DNA of 64,000 nt from contig NC_066593.1 in NCBI RefSeq assembly GCF_905475345.1, forward strand, positions 2,798,274 through 2,862,273. The letters run 5' to 3'. The notes beneath the pieces were generated by a model that had not been told where the DNA came from, ran no database searches, and worked only from the letters and a program-made list of their open reading frames with translations. Both the position numbers and the translations under genes were made by a program. Positions within the stretch are counted from its first letter, which is position 1. Each line of letters begins with the position of its first letter. Origin of the DNA: Vespula vulgaris (lineage: Eukaryota > Arthropoda > Insecta > Hymenoptera > Vespidae). Of the stretch, positions 15,101-30,900 are shown piece after piece.

Positions 15101-18100
15101 GATTGAGAGAAAAACAAATGATTTGTTTATCGTGATGAAATAATAAACAAATATATATATATATTACAATGTAATTTACAGTAAATTAATAAATAAATTA
15201 ATAAATAAATGATACGACATTTCTTTTTTTTTTTAAATGAAATCTTCTTTCCATAATTAAATTCGCGTGAATTAGAGAGTCGGATATAGAGAGATGCATA
15301 TAAATAAATAGAGAAACAGAAAGTTAGAAATAGAGAAAGAGGGAGAAAGAGAGAGGGAGAGAGAGAAAGAGATAGAAAGGGGCCAAGGAAAGGGAGATGA
15401 AATAAGAGAAATCGCGGAGAGCAGGAATAGGACATAGAAACCAAATCCAAAACGCGAACTTGCAAGGGCAGTGTACGTGTCGCGTATCCATCACTGTCTA
15501 ACCGTAGAGAAGGTTCATCGAAGTTGTTTCGCCAACTGGATTTCGTCATTGTCGAGAATCCAAGCTAACACACGGGATATACATACTAGTGCGGCCTCTA
15601 ATACCATTAATTTCATTACAGAACGTAGGTACATTGCGCGTTTAGATATATCGGACCGATTCTACCTCCTCGTTTCCTCGAATTTCGACTAAGTTCACGA
15701 TTCGGAACAATTTCTCTTCTCTCCTCCGAAGAAACTCCTTCTCTCTTAACGATTTCTCTTCTTACATACTTACGTAACTACTTACTTTCGGGTTTATCCT
15801 GCAAAAGAAAATGTAAAATAGAAAGTCTTTAATACGGGTATTAATAATAACCGGAGGGATAACTTTCTACGCATAAGAGAGCAAAAGTAGTTCTCCTATA
15901 TAACCAAAAGTTAAGCTCGAACTGAGCCTGGGATTGTTCATCGTTATGTTTACTTTATACGTTGACTCCCTTCCTTGTCTTATACATTTCCTATAAGTAT
16001 ACACATGACCGAATTCTAGGAAACTCAATGTCTCGAATACCCTTGTTTATGTTTTTCGTATGACTTCATACGTGCTTACGCACATACGTAAATACGTACT
16101 ACGTAGTAAGCGCTGACAAAGCAAATTCGTTTCGTTTCAAAGATGAAAAAAAAAGTACACACACGCGTTCGTGAATGTATACAAACGCGTAACGAAACTC
16201 GTAGTACTTCTGAGAAAAATCGTTAAGCGGGAAGAAGAAATAATAATAAAAAAAAGAAAGAAAGAAAGAAAAAAGAATAAGATCGTTCTTCGTTAAAAGT
16301 ATTACGCAGATATTTGTATATATTATCGTTTGATTTCTCTTCGATAGATTATCGTTAGATTCTTCTATTAATAAAATATATATAAATGAAATTAAAATGA
16401 ATTCAAAGGTATTGTAGTGAAATATACATTTGCTTTATGGACAATATCCTTATTTACATTACAAAATGTAGATGTTTGCGAATTCTTAAAGCTCCGAAAA
16501 TAAGGGCATTGCGAAAGCTTTCAAGCTGAAACACAGTTTCAAGATTGCAGAAGGTTATCAAATGAATACCAGGAAATACGTTTAAGTTTCATGAGCTTTT
16601 TGTCAGTATCGCATTTGTCTTTGAAGATGGCGAAAGAGACGATTACAAGACCGAATGGAGTTAAGATACTATCGGATTTACGATCACTTCAACGTTTCAA
16701 ATTTGTGAAATTTTGAACGCACGAAAGCATTCTGACGATTGCGAGGCTACGATACAATAGGAATAATTTATGACGAAAATTAAAGTTCCAATTAAAATCT
16801 CAATTGAACAAATAAAAAATACGATATAAGAACGAAAATAATAATATCTAATCGAAGATTTTTGAATGAAATTCGATTAAACGTAATCCAATTGATAATT
16901 AATCGATTAAGCAAATCGTTGATTAATTATCAACGATAAGAAATTTATATTACAAGAGTATAACGAATAATAGGAATGATTTAATTGAATATACATTTAA
17001 CCGAATCTCTATTCATTCGATAATAAAATTCCGTGGATAAAATCTACTCGAATTAACGCAGAGAAAACGAAGTAAGATCTTCCTTTAATCTTAATGCATT
17101 TTCTTTCCCTATTTTTTTTTTTCTTCCTATTACTCTTAAACTCTCCGACCCCAATTCTGGAACGTCCCTTTTTCTTTCTTTTTTCCTTAACCTACTTCTT
17201 TTCTATTCCCTTTTGTGTGTACCTATATATAATACCGTTGTACCACTTACAAGATAATATACATACTCTAGGAATAAAAAATATTCTTTAAAATCTATTA
17301 CGTGATATTAAAAATTCAATGATTTTTGTTTTTTGAACCTCGGCGGAAAAAAAATTGCTTTGTCTATCAAAACTGCATTATAAAAAAAACACACACACAC
17401 ACGAAAAATAAAAAAAATAAAATAAAATAAAAATAAATGATCAAGGTCTCGCTAAAATTATCAGCAATTTCATCCGCTGTGAAACGTTTCTTCTGTATTC
17501 AATGAAAAGAAAGTCATTCCGTCTGGGAATAGTTCTTGATTTAGGCGATATAGTCAAAAGTATATATCGAAAGGATAGATAGCGTAAAGACGATTGCTTC
17601 CATCGTGCGAAAGGACTCGATCTCGAAGCAATTTCGTCAGTTAATGGTTCCTCGATACGGTGAAATCGAACCTATTGAACGCGATCCTACTGAAATAATG
17701 GTGGAACCGTGAAGAAAAAACTAATTCGACGAGAATCGCGATACTTTTTGAAAATGGCGTATTGCCATCTTCTACAAAGTTTCGTTCTATCGAAATACAT
17801 AATTACGTTGGGAAATTAATTTCTTCGAAGATAATCGAGTCTAAATTATTTTATAAATTTTATACTTTACATTTAAAGCCTTCTCAATAATGTTCTTTTT
17901 TTCTTCATCCATTTTAATTCACCCCTTTCATATCGTTTCATTATAAAATTAATCCATTCATAATACCGCGTAATAACGTAAAAGTGATACACGCTTATAC
18001 ATATTATATTTCTATTTTATAAATTTTACTATTCATTTTATGAATGTGAGAAAAAAAAATTAATTCTTACCTTATATTTGTACTTTAAGTTATATATAAT

Positions 18101-21100
18101 ATTGTACTTTAATATAACAAAATTAATTGTACTAATATAACCATCAAACATCTATACTTTTACGTTGCACGACTTTTTTATAGATACAGATTTTTTGAAA
18201 AAGAAAACAGATAAAAGATCGATTTCTACGGGTAATACCGTATCTGTTCGATCGATTTTCGACGATCGTAAATTTTCGAAAATAATTAATCATTTCTTAG
18301 ACATTTTCGATGATCGTCTTTAATTTACTTTGATTCGCTTCATCTTAAAAAAAGTAACGTGCGAAAAGGTGAATGGATGGGGTATGGAACTCTTTGGTTT
18401 TTAGTTCAAAAGGTTTCTTCTGTTTTGTTTTAAAATGTCGCGTTTTCTTATAGTAACGTAACTAATCTCGCACGAAAGGAGTCGCCACAGAAATTGAATT
18501 ACTCGTACGTGTCCTGTGCCAGGAAGCAGATAAATTCGCCACTGGGAGACGTTTGCCGGCGCGACGACAATCTTTCCGACATATTAACGCGTTATAGCTT
18601 CGAGCCCGTCGTACACGCCAACGCGAGATCATAAATCCTCTTGCCTTTATTGCGTTGACATTAAGAAACAAAAAAAACGAGACAGGCGGAATAGGAAAGA
18701 AAAAATCAAAAAGAAAAAAAAAATTTTTTTAATTTATCAACTTTCAATATGGATGTACACATCGTCGAGATTTTTATCAAACGAATATGTCGAACGTTAT
18801 TTTATACGATTTGTTTTATTAAGAAAGTACTTATATCATTCAATGAAATATTTCATGCACGAATATCAAAATAAAAGGTTGTCTGCCAAACTATTAGCGT
18901 ATAATTAAATATGTATTCGTTCGATAACATCCGTAACATATTCTACTTGTAAAATATCCAAGATAATTCGTTGTAATATTTTTCACGTTAGAAACGTTCG
19001 TCCTTTAGAACAAAAGCGATCTTAAAAACGTTTTAGACGAATCCTTTAATAAAATCGATGTTAAACGTGTTAATTGTCTGTACTAATACGAAGTATCTTT
19101 ATCGATCGAACGGTTAAAATATTAATCGATTGAATATCGATTCTAATACTTTACTTTTACGTTGTAACAATAAATATTTCAAACGAATAGATAAATAAAA
19201 CGATTATTCGTTTAGATTGCTTATCTACATTTGACTTGCTCTTTAAACTTTCTAGATTTCTTTTTTTTTTTTATTTACTTTTACTAAAAGAGAAAAATAG
19301 AAGAAGAAAGCTTTCTCGTCGAAAGGTGAACGGAAGAAACATCAATGATTCCGTGCTCCGGAAAATCGGAAAACTCTTTTCTCGCCTTTTCTCTTCCATT
19401 TCTTTCAACGTTTTCCTAGGTTGCACAAATATTTCACGAGGCTCGGTCACAGTAAGATAAACTGCTTTGCAGAAAATGGGCTCCGTTCACGGTGAGGAGC
19501 TACCTTTCGTCTTTGGCGCTGCTTTGGTCGACGGATTCGCACACTTCCCGAGGAATTACACGCGATCTGAGATGGCACTATCGGAGAGCATCATTCAATA
19601 TTTCGCCAACTTCGCTAGGACCGGGTAAGTGTTCAATAAATTCATTATTAATCTACCGATACGATTCAATTCGTTTCTAAAACAATTTAAAAACGATAAT
19701 CGTATCTTTGTTGACGTTCCAATACGAACGATGTATTGTACGATATTTACAAAAAAGCAAAAAAAATTTCTAGCGGAATATATCTTTTTACCTTTTATAT
19801 CATCGAAATATAATTCACTATTCATAACAATCCCTCTTAGTATCATATATCGTATGTCGTATATCGTATATCATATATCGTATATCGTATTTCATATTCC
19901 ATTTCTCAAAATATAAAAAAGAAAATGTCGATCGACGAGTTACCAAATGAACACTTAAAAATCATTCTATTCGATATTATTGGATTATAACTAGATAGGT
20001 AGATATCCCATTCGCACGCATAAATCACGCAAATATTATTTGGATGCGTATGATTTAATCAAAACTAGCATCTCTGAAATCTGGATGGATTAAACGGATT
20101 ACATCATTAGAATTTGAATATTAATCAATCACTTGTAATTATTTATTTGTTACGCTTTTGAACATCGTTTTGCAAACTATATATACACATTTCGCAAAAT
20201 TGTACATTTTGCTAACTATTGTATAATACGTCATATATCAACGTAGTAATATCGTCCAAGATTTCAATATAACTTGATCCCATTTTTTATTATAAACTCT
20301 TTGAAGATATCCTTTGTTCTTCCGTATCAAATCGGATCCTTTTATAACACTTGCGGCGTGTCGTTAGTGAGACAAGAAAATTTGCATCCCTATTAGAAAT
20401 TCAAAAAGGCCGCATAACATCTCAACGTCGCGTCGCTTAACCGAGCTCGTTTGAAAACGTAGATACGGAGATGGGTGCTTCATTTCGACGGAATCGAATC
20501 TTTCAAATGATACCAACCACCGCACGGCATTCGCCAACGTGCCAATCGTGATTTGCATGGTTACCATTCGTTTCGATATTCGCGATTATCCGGTAAGATC
20601 GGCTGTTCGTTCACCTTGAATCGACTTCGTTAAAAAATAATGGCTCGTTGTCAGTAAACCGACGATAGAAGTGATCTCTTCATCTTTTTCTTTTTTCTTT
20701 AATATCTCTTTCCTCTTTCTCTTTTTTCTTTTTTATAATCGCGAAATAACTTTTTCGTTTCTTCGTTTCTCGTTCGTTCAACGACATATGGTCGAATTTT
20801 CTCGATCGGTCTCGAAACGAGTTCGCTCGCTAGATACGCGAATCGAATTTCATGAAAAATCGTGATACTGTAGGATGATAGAGAAAGAGAAAAAAATTAA
20901 AAGGAAAAAAAAGAAAAGAGACAATATAAAAAAAAAGAATTAAAAAGGAAAAACAATAAAAAAAAAGTTAAAAATACAGGGAAAAGTAGAAAAAAAAGGG
21001 AGAGAAAATATTTTTTTTTGTCCACGGCCACGACGGAAGGAACGAATTTTCATCTCGCTTCCTCATGAATATGGAAAATTAGACCTTTCCGGTAGATAGG

Positions 21101-23550
21101 TCTCCTCGTTTCTTTTTTAACGCGCTTCCCGTAAATTGATTTCGCACGACGCGGCTGGTACGATGCTATTCACGTGAGTTGTTTCTAATTCGAAGAGGAA
21201 CCGAAGGCGAATGAATGATGTTCTTTGTCAAATCTAACGAGTGTTTATTATATAAATCTAATCTAAACAGTTGGATAACACAAAAATAGACATTAACGTA
21301 TTTTCTTGGAACGGGGAAACTAAATTTTCTCGATATTAATTCCTTTTTTTCTTTTATATTTGTATACATTATCCGGTATTATTATTTTTCTGCAATAAAA
21401 TTACAATTATTGTCGTCTGTTTTACCCATCAGATTTTTTCGTCCAAACGAAAAAATATTATCAAAAAAAAAAAATTATATAAATATATAATTATTATTAT
21501 TTTTTTTCTCAATGAGATTACTACTACCTCTACTATTCTTTTATCAATTATTAACTATGTCAATCAAAAATATTATCTAAATAAATATTATATACCTACG
21601 TAGTAATTTTTGTTATTATTATTACATTCTTTTCGAATTGTTTTAAATATGTTCAAAGAAATTTTATCGAATGATATCATTCTATAACAGGTACATCGAA
21701 CTAAATCCAAGCAGATCAATTGCCATAAAGCTTATCGTCTTACAAACTCGACTCGAAACGTTCACGACGGTGGCTCTCGATTTCGAAGAGGAAAGATAAC
21801 ACAACATCCCTCCTTCTCCTCCTCCTCCTTCTCTCGTTATTCCTCTCTCTTGATCCTTCTCCCCTTTTACGTAACATTCTCGTCCACCGACGAACACGTC
21901 TGTCTCTAGCTTAGGCCACGAACTGCACAAACTCGATCCTCATCGCAAAACTAGCAAGTTATTGGCGACATATGCGAAAGTACAGGCCCCATCCTCTACA
22001 TGAATATTCAAGAGTTAGCTTGAAACAAGCCAACGACGATATTTCGATCCATTCGAGTCGAGTGAAATTTCCTTCGTCCGATAGTCTCAAATTCTCAATC
22101 ATAACTATCGGCGCTCACGCCCATATAGGATGATGTGTCAACAATTTTTCTAGAACAATGAATTTCTAAAAGATTTTCGAAGATATTATTCTGGCAAACA
22201 ATTTTATTTCATTTTGATATAAATGTTTTAAGCGATCAATGCTTCAATCGATATTACTTTATATATCGATGTAATATTATTCATTCGTAATAATTATATT
22301 CGTCTATTCTCCCATATTGAATATTTTTCTCGTCATTAAGTATTTCCTTTTTTGTATAATATAACCTTTTATTCTAATGGAATTTATTCCCTTTTCCATT
22401 TTGTTATCACAAGACGAGATTTGCTTCAACAGACGAAAAGAGGAAAGGAAACGATCGAGAAATCACAACACTCACACCTTCTCCTTTCACATGTACATAG
22501 TACCTTTATCAGACTAATGGTATTATCCCTTCTTTCGTATTTATAGCCATTTATTATGTATACATGCTTCCTTTTATCGAAATTCGACCATGATTTCTAC
22601 TAATACTTGCTTACCTTCGACGAAATTTTTCAAGATAATCTATTAATAATTAAAAGGGCAGAGAGAACATAGAGAGGAGTTAGAAGATAGGGAAGAAAAT
22701 ATAAAATTAATTAAAATTAATCCGAAAGGACTAACGTAAGATTTTCCCTTTGTTTAACTCGGCACTCGAACAAAAATTAAATTTTAATCAAGCAGAGCTC
22801 AAAGATAATAATATCGAGATTAAAACTTATACGATACAAATAAGTGGAGGTTAAATTCTAAAAAAGGATACGTCGGATTAAATATCTCTAAAAAAATAAA
22901 ATAAATGTAGTTTGATTAGATAATACGTGATATATCAATAAGCTAATTCATAGGATACCGGTAAACAATTTTTAAAGATCTTTTAAAAAAAAATGAAATC
23001 GTGATCGAATGATTTGAAAATATAACATAACATTCGCTTAATTAAGCTTTAAACAATTTCCTAATCCTATCTATTATTTGAAACCAATGAGAAAAGATTT
23101 CTCATGTTTTCTTCTTGACTCTTGTCTGCTATTTTCTGTTATATATTGTTTAAACCCTTTTCAACCCGATTCTTTATAATGGAACTATCTTCTATTCTTT
23201 CCTATCACGTGTAAGCTCTATCATTCGATCATTTCCGTTCTTTTTCGATCGAAAATCTTCGATCCTTTTGTCTCAAGTCTCTGTTACTATTGTTTCTTCT
23301 AGAACCTATTTGTACGACTGTCCGTTACCTTTCTACTGTATTTTCACTGGTCTTTGACTTTTCTTTGTCCATTGTAGAACTTCATGTCATCCAAATCTAT
23401 TATCTCGTAAAACGTAAAATCGTACTCCATTCTATCTTTGAGATTTTATGTTATTTAATTAATTAAACTTTAACAGTTACTAAAACCTTACAATATATAA
23501 GAATAGATATTTGAATATCCCCTATTGAAATGACTTATCCTATATATAAA

Positions 23551-23597
<47 letters not shown>

Positions 23598-24183
23598 CAC
23601 ATATATATAGAGGGTTATATAACGCGTAGAGCAGGAAGCAATATTGGCGTTTGAGGGTGGAGGTAGAAACCCTTCAAATTTCCCGAGTTTTTCTTTCAAC
23701 GTCTCTTTTGTTATACCTCCGAGCTTCCATCGTACAAAGGCAAGTGTCGTTGTACAAGCGCATACATGTGTGTGTCTATGTGTATTTGTATTTGTGTATG
23801 CGAGAGAGAATCTTCCCTTTGATCAAAACGTTCTATTATTTTACTAATAATTAAAGAATCGATTATTTTACTTTCATTACCATTCGAAATCGATATTAAC
23901 CAATTGTATTAATTAATCGGACCGATTTTAATGAATTTAGAAAAGAACGAAACAAATCGTTCGACGCGAACCGAGCGATAAAATTTTTATCTCTATTTTT
24001 TTTTCTTTTTATTTTTTAAATATTCAGGACCACCATATACGAAAAGGACAAGAGAAAGAGAGAAAGAAATAAAGGTAACATGGCTCTATCTCGAAACGAT
24101 CGATGTAATTGCTATGGAAGCCGGCATTAAATCGTCATTGTACAGAGAGAGACAAAGAGACAGAAAGAGAAAAAGAAAGAAAA

Positions 24184-24222
<39 letters not shown>

Positions 24223-24557
24223 AGAAGAGAAATGTTATATTGACCGTGTACATATTATTATACCCCTTGGTATAATTTATCACAATTTACGTCCGCGAGA
24301 CTGCATCGTCACACGTCGTAATTCAAACTTGACCGACGCTAACTCCAGAGATTATCTCCGCTGTCCACCTGGACTCTGACCACCATCACGCTTGTAGTAC
24401 CACGTCCGTCGCATCGGTATCATCCTAGTAACTTCAACGTTTCACGACATTCTCGCGATCACGATTCTGATTTAATCACTAGCGATCGAAATCTCGATCG
24501 GAACGTTTCCTTAATACCGATGAATATTCAGTAACAGCAACGTGCAATATTTATATT

Positions 24558-24607
<50 letters not shown>

Positions 24608-25445
24608 TGATGATGATGATGATGATGATGATGATAGTGAACCTCAGCAAATTTGAATATAAACGAGAAAAATCATGCTGCGTTTTCTTTTTTTTATTTT
24701 TATGATACACCCTGAAGGAATTGTTACATTATACGTTACGTATTTGATGTGAACTCTCCGATGTAATTTAATATGTATTTATTTATTTATCGATTTATTT
24801 ATATATTTATTTTTTTTTTTATCTCTCTTATGAAAGGACGTTACGTTTAATATTATACGATTGGAAATGAGTAAACTACAGCTTAATTTAATGGAAGATA
24901 ATATCGCGAATTACGCTATGCAGATGAGTTTGGGATCATATTTTCTTTGTAGAACGATCTTCCATGTTTCTCCGAGCTAAAAATACATTCCGATATAATG
25001 CAAATGCGGTCCTCTTTTTTCTTTCTTTTCTATTTTTTTTTTCTTTTTTCTTTTTGTTGCCTCGTTTTTCTTTCTTTTTTTTCGTTTTATTTTTTTTGTT
25101 TTTTCTTCCTTTTTATTTATTTCGAAACGCCAGAAAATGACTATTCGAACGGTGTGATTCGTATTTACCGGATCGCGAACGAACGAATTTATCCGTTCGT
25201 TTCCGTTCCTCTTTTTTCCGTTATTCTTTCGCGCTTTGCCATTGTTACGGATCGCTTAACGATCAGTGAAAGAAAGAGAGAGAAAGAGAGAATGGAAATG
25301 AATGAAACATTGAACGACTCGCTATTTGTTCGTCATTTATAGCGTTTTAACCGTACATCAAACTATAGAGATCAATGAAATAGTTCGAAGTGTATGTATG
25401 TATATATCTATGTAATAGATGAATGTTTGTCTATTTTAACTAGAC

Positions 25446-25515
<70 letters not shown>

Positions 25516-26884
25516 TCTCTCTCTCATAAATTTCCATGGATTACATAATCTCCAATAATGAGATAAGAAAGAAAATAATTCATAAGAAAAGATTATATAT
25601 CGAAAGCAAAAATTTTCCGATAGAGATAGTCGATAAAGAAGAAAATTGAAATGCGATAATCTTTCTTGCAATAATGAAAATCAATCATATTAATAGTGAT
25701 TAAGATCGTATCACAAAAGGAAATCTATCTATTGTAAATGTAATACCTATGTTTTCTTAATCGAATGATCAATGTATTTTTTTCTTTTTTCTATTTTTAA
25801 ACCTATACAAATTCTATTAAGAAAATCTATCATCGAATAAACACACTTCTATGCTATATACAGTTATATCTTTTGATCAAATATTTTTAAGTATCGATGC
25901 GTGAACAATTTATTTTAAGTGTTGCAAACAAAAAAAGAAAGAAGAAAAAGAAAAAAAATTATATCATTATCGAGTAGAATTTTCAAGAACGTAATATAAA
26001 TTCCTTTCATCCGATAACTTCGTTTGACTTGTTTTTTTTTTTACTTCTTCTTTTCAATCCCATAATATAATTTATCATTTATTTGGAAAGAAAGAAAGAA
26101 AGAAAGAAGAGGAAGAAAAGAAAAAAGAAACGATCAATAAATTCTTCTCGCGAATTAGATGATAAAGTTCATCAACTTCGCTATTAGATTTACGAAAGAT
26201 ATCACAGCATTCTATGACGAGCAGATATTTTTTCTTTTCCTAAAAAAAAAAAAAAAAAAAAAGATAGAAATATAAAGAACGTACAGAGGAAATGAATTGA
26301 TGGAATGCAGCGACGAAATAAAGAGAAGAACATAAAGGGTAAAAAAAGATAAAGAAAGGTAAAAAGAAAATCAAAAAAGAACGAAAAAAGAAAAGAAAAG
26401 GGAAAAAGAAAATAGGGGAACGGTAGAAAAGGTAAAAGTATGTATATATTTCTTCGTTCCTACGTAAGTACGAAGACGCGCGCAAACATGATTTTCACGC
26501 GAATCTGCCCTAATAGAATTTTTCTCCCTCGGCATTGGAATACTGACGCCTAGAGCGTAAGGTTCGGTATCGCTCGTATAAGGTAGAATACATCTGTCTC
26601 CAGTGAACCATGAAGAAAGACATTATGCCACGTATGGCTTCTTTTCAGTAGCATACTCCTTTCTTAACGATATATCTATATGTTGGTCTAATACTTTCGC
26701 ACATTACAAGCGTACATACGCAATTCAAATATAGTAAAGCACAAATACATTTTCTTCTCTCTCACTATTCTTATCAATTCTCTTTGAAGATATCGAAGAT
26801 AATGTATTTCTTTGAAATCTCTTTCTTAGTGTTTTTTTTCTTTTTTTTTTTTTAGTAAATTGTTTAGAGTATAATATATTTGGG

Positions 26885-26927
<43 letters not shown>

Positions 26928-27875
26928 GTGTATGTGTGCGCGTGTGTATATAAATATATCGTATGAATTATCTGAAAAACGGATATCATCTTTTTTGTTT
27001 TTTTCTTTTTATTTTTTTCTTTATGACGTCGGAAAAAGTAAATGAAAATGTCGTCGCGTTCGATCGTAAATGAAAAGAAACAGTTTTCATTTTTTAACGA
27101 CAATACCTTCTTATTTCTTAAATTATTTAGTATGTAATTATTTTAGTACTTATTAATGCATTCTTCTCTATGAAAAAGTAAAAAGTAAACAGCTGGTTAT
27201 ATAATTTGAATATAAATTTAATTAAATGTTCACGCATCATAATTATCAAACGTTAAGCGACAATAAAAGGATAACGAATCAAAGGGCAAAACTCAGCTTA
27301 TATAATGCATATAATAATAAAGAAGCATTAATCATTGAACAAATTTTGCTTTTCATATCCATTCCCAGGTATTTAGAGATTAATAATTATAATGTTATCG
27401 GTTTTTATGGCAAAATCCTTTCCCCGTATATCTATTATCACAGAGGAAATTATTGGAGTATCAATAAAGTTGCAACGAGTGAACATTAAGGCCGATTATT
27501 CAAATAAAAGCCAGTATATTCGATTAACCTTTTAGCGCAATTAAATGTTTCACGAAACAATTGATGAACGATTTGATGAGGTACTTTGTATCACTAATGT
27601 GTACACTTTATCAAGCTTTTCACTTGAAAATATTGTTCGGATTAGCATTTTTATTAATGCTGTAAAAATCATCGAAATGCACGAAACGCACAATATGCAC
27701 ATATAAAATATTTACGCATATTCAACATTTTTCAAAGAAAAATTCGAGTATATTATCGATCAATGAAGAATAAAAGATTTCGATCGATCGAAATTTTTTT
27801 TTCTTTGATTACGTATATACATACATAATATATATACATATATATAATCGATACTACAAAAAACAATCAACAACA

Positions 27876-27934
<59 letters not shown>

Positions 27935-30900
27935 GACGAATAATCTTTATGAAAACGATTATATCTTGCTAATTTCAACATTTTTTCTTTCTATCAAAGA
28001 AATAATCTTTGAAAGATTATATCTCGATCTTTGAATATTTCGAAAAAGCAGAAAAACATATTCCATTGTCCAAGAACAGATCGTTCGAGGTCTCATCTGA
28101 GAGAATTACAACGACTTCGACTAAAGCTCATCGACCTCTTCGATGTAACTCCGTCTTTGGCTCTCTGCTCGGTTTCCTTGCCCTCTGATAACCTCGAACC
28201 CGTTATCGATTCTTCACCCCACTTCACTCGCTTCCCTCGACACCCGAGTACCTACTTTTCTCTCTATCTCTATTTCTATCTCTCACTCTCTCTCTCTCTC
28301 TCTCTTTCTATCTCACTCATCTCTCTCTCATCTCTTCATCCATTATGCATACCTAGCTTGAGAGATAAGAGAGAAAGAGAGAGAGAGAGAGAAAGAGAGA
28401 GGAAGAAAGAGAAAAGGGAAGGACCTTCTAAGTAGCGGTTTACCTGTTGCAATGCATGAATCTGCGTGTGATGCATCATCTTCGAAGACACCTAGAAAAT
28501 ATGCATAAATTGAAACATCAATAATCATTGCATAGGCTGAGCATCATTTTAATCGATTATTATTTATTTATTGTCACTTAGTAAGATTTGCAAATTTTTT
28601 ATCGGACGCATAAATTTTAATCAATGGTTTTTTATTCGTCGTTATTAAAAGTTCTGCATATATATATATATAATTATTTATTATTAATTATAAAACTTTG
28701 GATATGTACTATTGATAAAATATTGTAAAACATCGTGTAAACTATTTTCTAAAAAATATTCATTTAAGCTACGCTTTAAACTTTGAATATACGAAAAAGG
28801 AGGAGGTAAATAATCGTACTTCATGTTTTTCAAGAAATCGGAGAATGATATAATACGATTGTGCACTCGTATGAAAGACCATTCTTTATTCATCGGATTT
28901 GTCTAATTGTAGGGAAAAATCGATTTGTACGGTGAAAAGCGCATGCGACGCGTAACGGCACGTAACCAGCTTGTCTAGTGAAGTACAAATTCATAGGGGT
29001 CAAATATGATTGGGAAAAAAAGAAAAAAAAATAAATAAAAAGTAAAAAAAAACAATTTAAAAAAATAATAATAAAAGGAAAGAATACAACGAGCGTTATT
29101 TTATCCGAACATATCAATCGCAACAGAAACGTTTACATTCGTATTATATCGTAAAATTGTGACTCAAGCAAAATGTTTAAAAAACAATAAATAAGATATT
29201 AATAATTCGTTCAATTCTTATTTATATATATAAGCATGCACACGTGTACGTAATATATATCATATATGTTACATATATACATATGTATATATAAGAAAAC
29301 TTATTTATATGATCTAATGAAGAAATATTTTATAATAAATAAAAGCATTACAAATAAATACACAATACTTGTGCTATTTTTATATAATCGATGTGCTATT
29401 TTTTATAAAATATTTTCTCGTTTTTAAAGTTATTATAAGATATAAACTCAATATTTGGCTTAAGTTGTTCATTAGCAAATCTAACTTTTTTCGGACGAAT
29501 CATAATAATATTATGTCTTTTTCGTGACGAATCCAATACGGCTCCGCAATACGCACGAAAGCTCAGATAATAAAACAATTCGAAAGAAGTCAATAAAGAA
29601 TATCCCAAAAACAATCCGGCGATACCACCAAAGCTTACCACTAAATCCATATAACCAAAACGAACTTCTCTACGGTATAAAACGTTGGGCCAGTTTAAAA
29701 TAATTTCGGTAGGTGATAAATTTTGCGTATCGTTATCAAAGCCCTCTATCGTTTTCATTAATCTATGTACTGTAAAATTACAAGGTAAAATGCATTTACA
29801 ATCAATATATTCGTCGTATGCCTTCGTCAAACAAGAATATTGAGAAAGTGAACATTCTTTGATATTTTTCTTCTTCAAAAACCATGGTAAACAATTGCAT
29901 TTTTTCAATATATCCTTCGCCAAGCAATTCAATCGACAATTATTATAAGACCATTGGGCTTTATTATAATGACATTGTCTTTGATAATCCGACATCATTT
30001 GAAAATCCGTAGTTACATAAGTACGAAATACTTCGATCTGCATACTTGAAGGCATTCTAAGCTTGATGTGAGGTATAATGTTACGACTAGGTCCTTTATC
30101 GAACTTGTCCATTATATAAAGTCTACAAAGAAAGAAGAAATTAAAAATTTTCAATTATAGAACGTCGAAACGTTACATTAATAAGTAATTCTAAATTTTT
30201 GTAAATAAACTATCTATATCACTTTAATGGAAACAACGCGGATTTGAATTTCAATTGGAAAGGTGTGTCCGTAATCAAAATGGTCTTAGAGAAATTAAAT
30301 TTGCAACAAATTCCAGCAGGTGTGACGACCTTCCTAAAGTCCTTCCCACGAATGTTTCTCTTATTTCTGAAAAAAAGAAAAAAGAAAAAGATATATTTCT
30401 TTCATTTTTTTTTTATCTTTGCCTTTGGCTTTTACCTTCAATAAAATATTATGTTAAAGGACGTTAGTTAACTCACATGACAATAACGTTTTCTAATATA
30501 GCATCACATCGAGGTGTCCATTGTTGAAAGGCATTATAGAAATTTGTTACTTTCTTCGATATCTTTTCTTGAATTTCATCGCTTATTTTCTCATCCCACT
30601 TCCATTCGTATATTTTTTCGTAAAAACTTTTTTCGGACTATACGTTAGAAACATGATATTAATTGGACGATAATAATTTCTTTTTAACGATCGATTACGA
30701 TAGAAAGACGTAAAAGTGTCGAGTTAAAATATTATCTCGTGTCATACCCCGTTTGTATCAGAAACATTTAATTGATTTCCTTCGAAGCAAAGAAATAATT
30801 GTGGGAAAAATAGTTTTTCTTCGGACACGTGTGTATCCAATGCCGTCAACGTCGGATTATTTTGAAACTTATTCCAAAGTGTTATAATCGTGACGATCGT

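Larger units (their letters stand above)
5096..19472. other. Neuroligin intron of 14.4 kb
   Basis: No confident gene. Besides the low-confidence frames at 7992-8147 and 14050-14301, it holds many microsatellites. A GC-rich patch of about 400 bases lies at 9040-9430, and a smaller one at 18460-18660. Confidence 0.6.
19625..28257. other. Neuroligin intron, part before the ppk region
   Basis: No gene recognised. It holds microsatellites at 23552-23609, 24143-24231, 24560-24636, 25450-25525, 26888-26925 and 27875-27931. A moderately GC-richer stretch at 20350-20600 is of unknown nature. Confidence 0.6.

Noticed and set aside
27226..27489. 87-codon + strand ORF
   Set aside because: AT-driven composition (Asn, Tyr, Ile), no motif or promoter signal, and within an intron full of similar frames.
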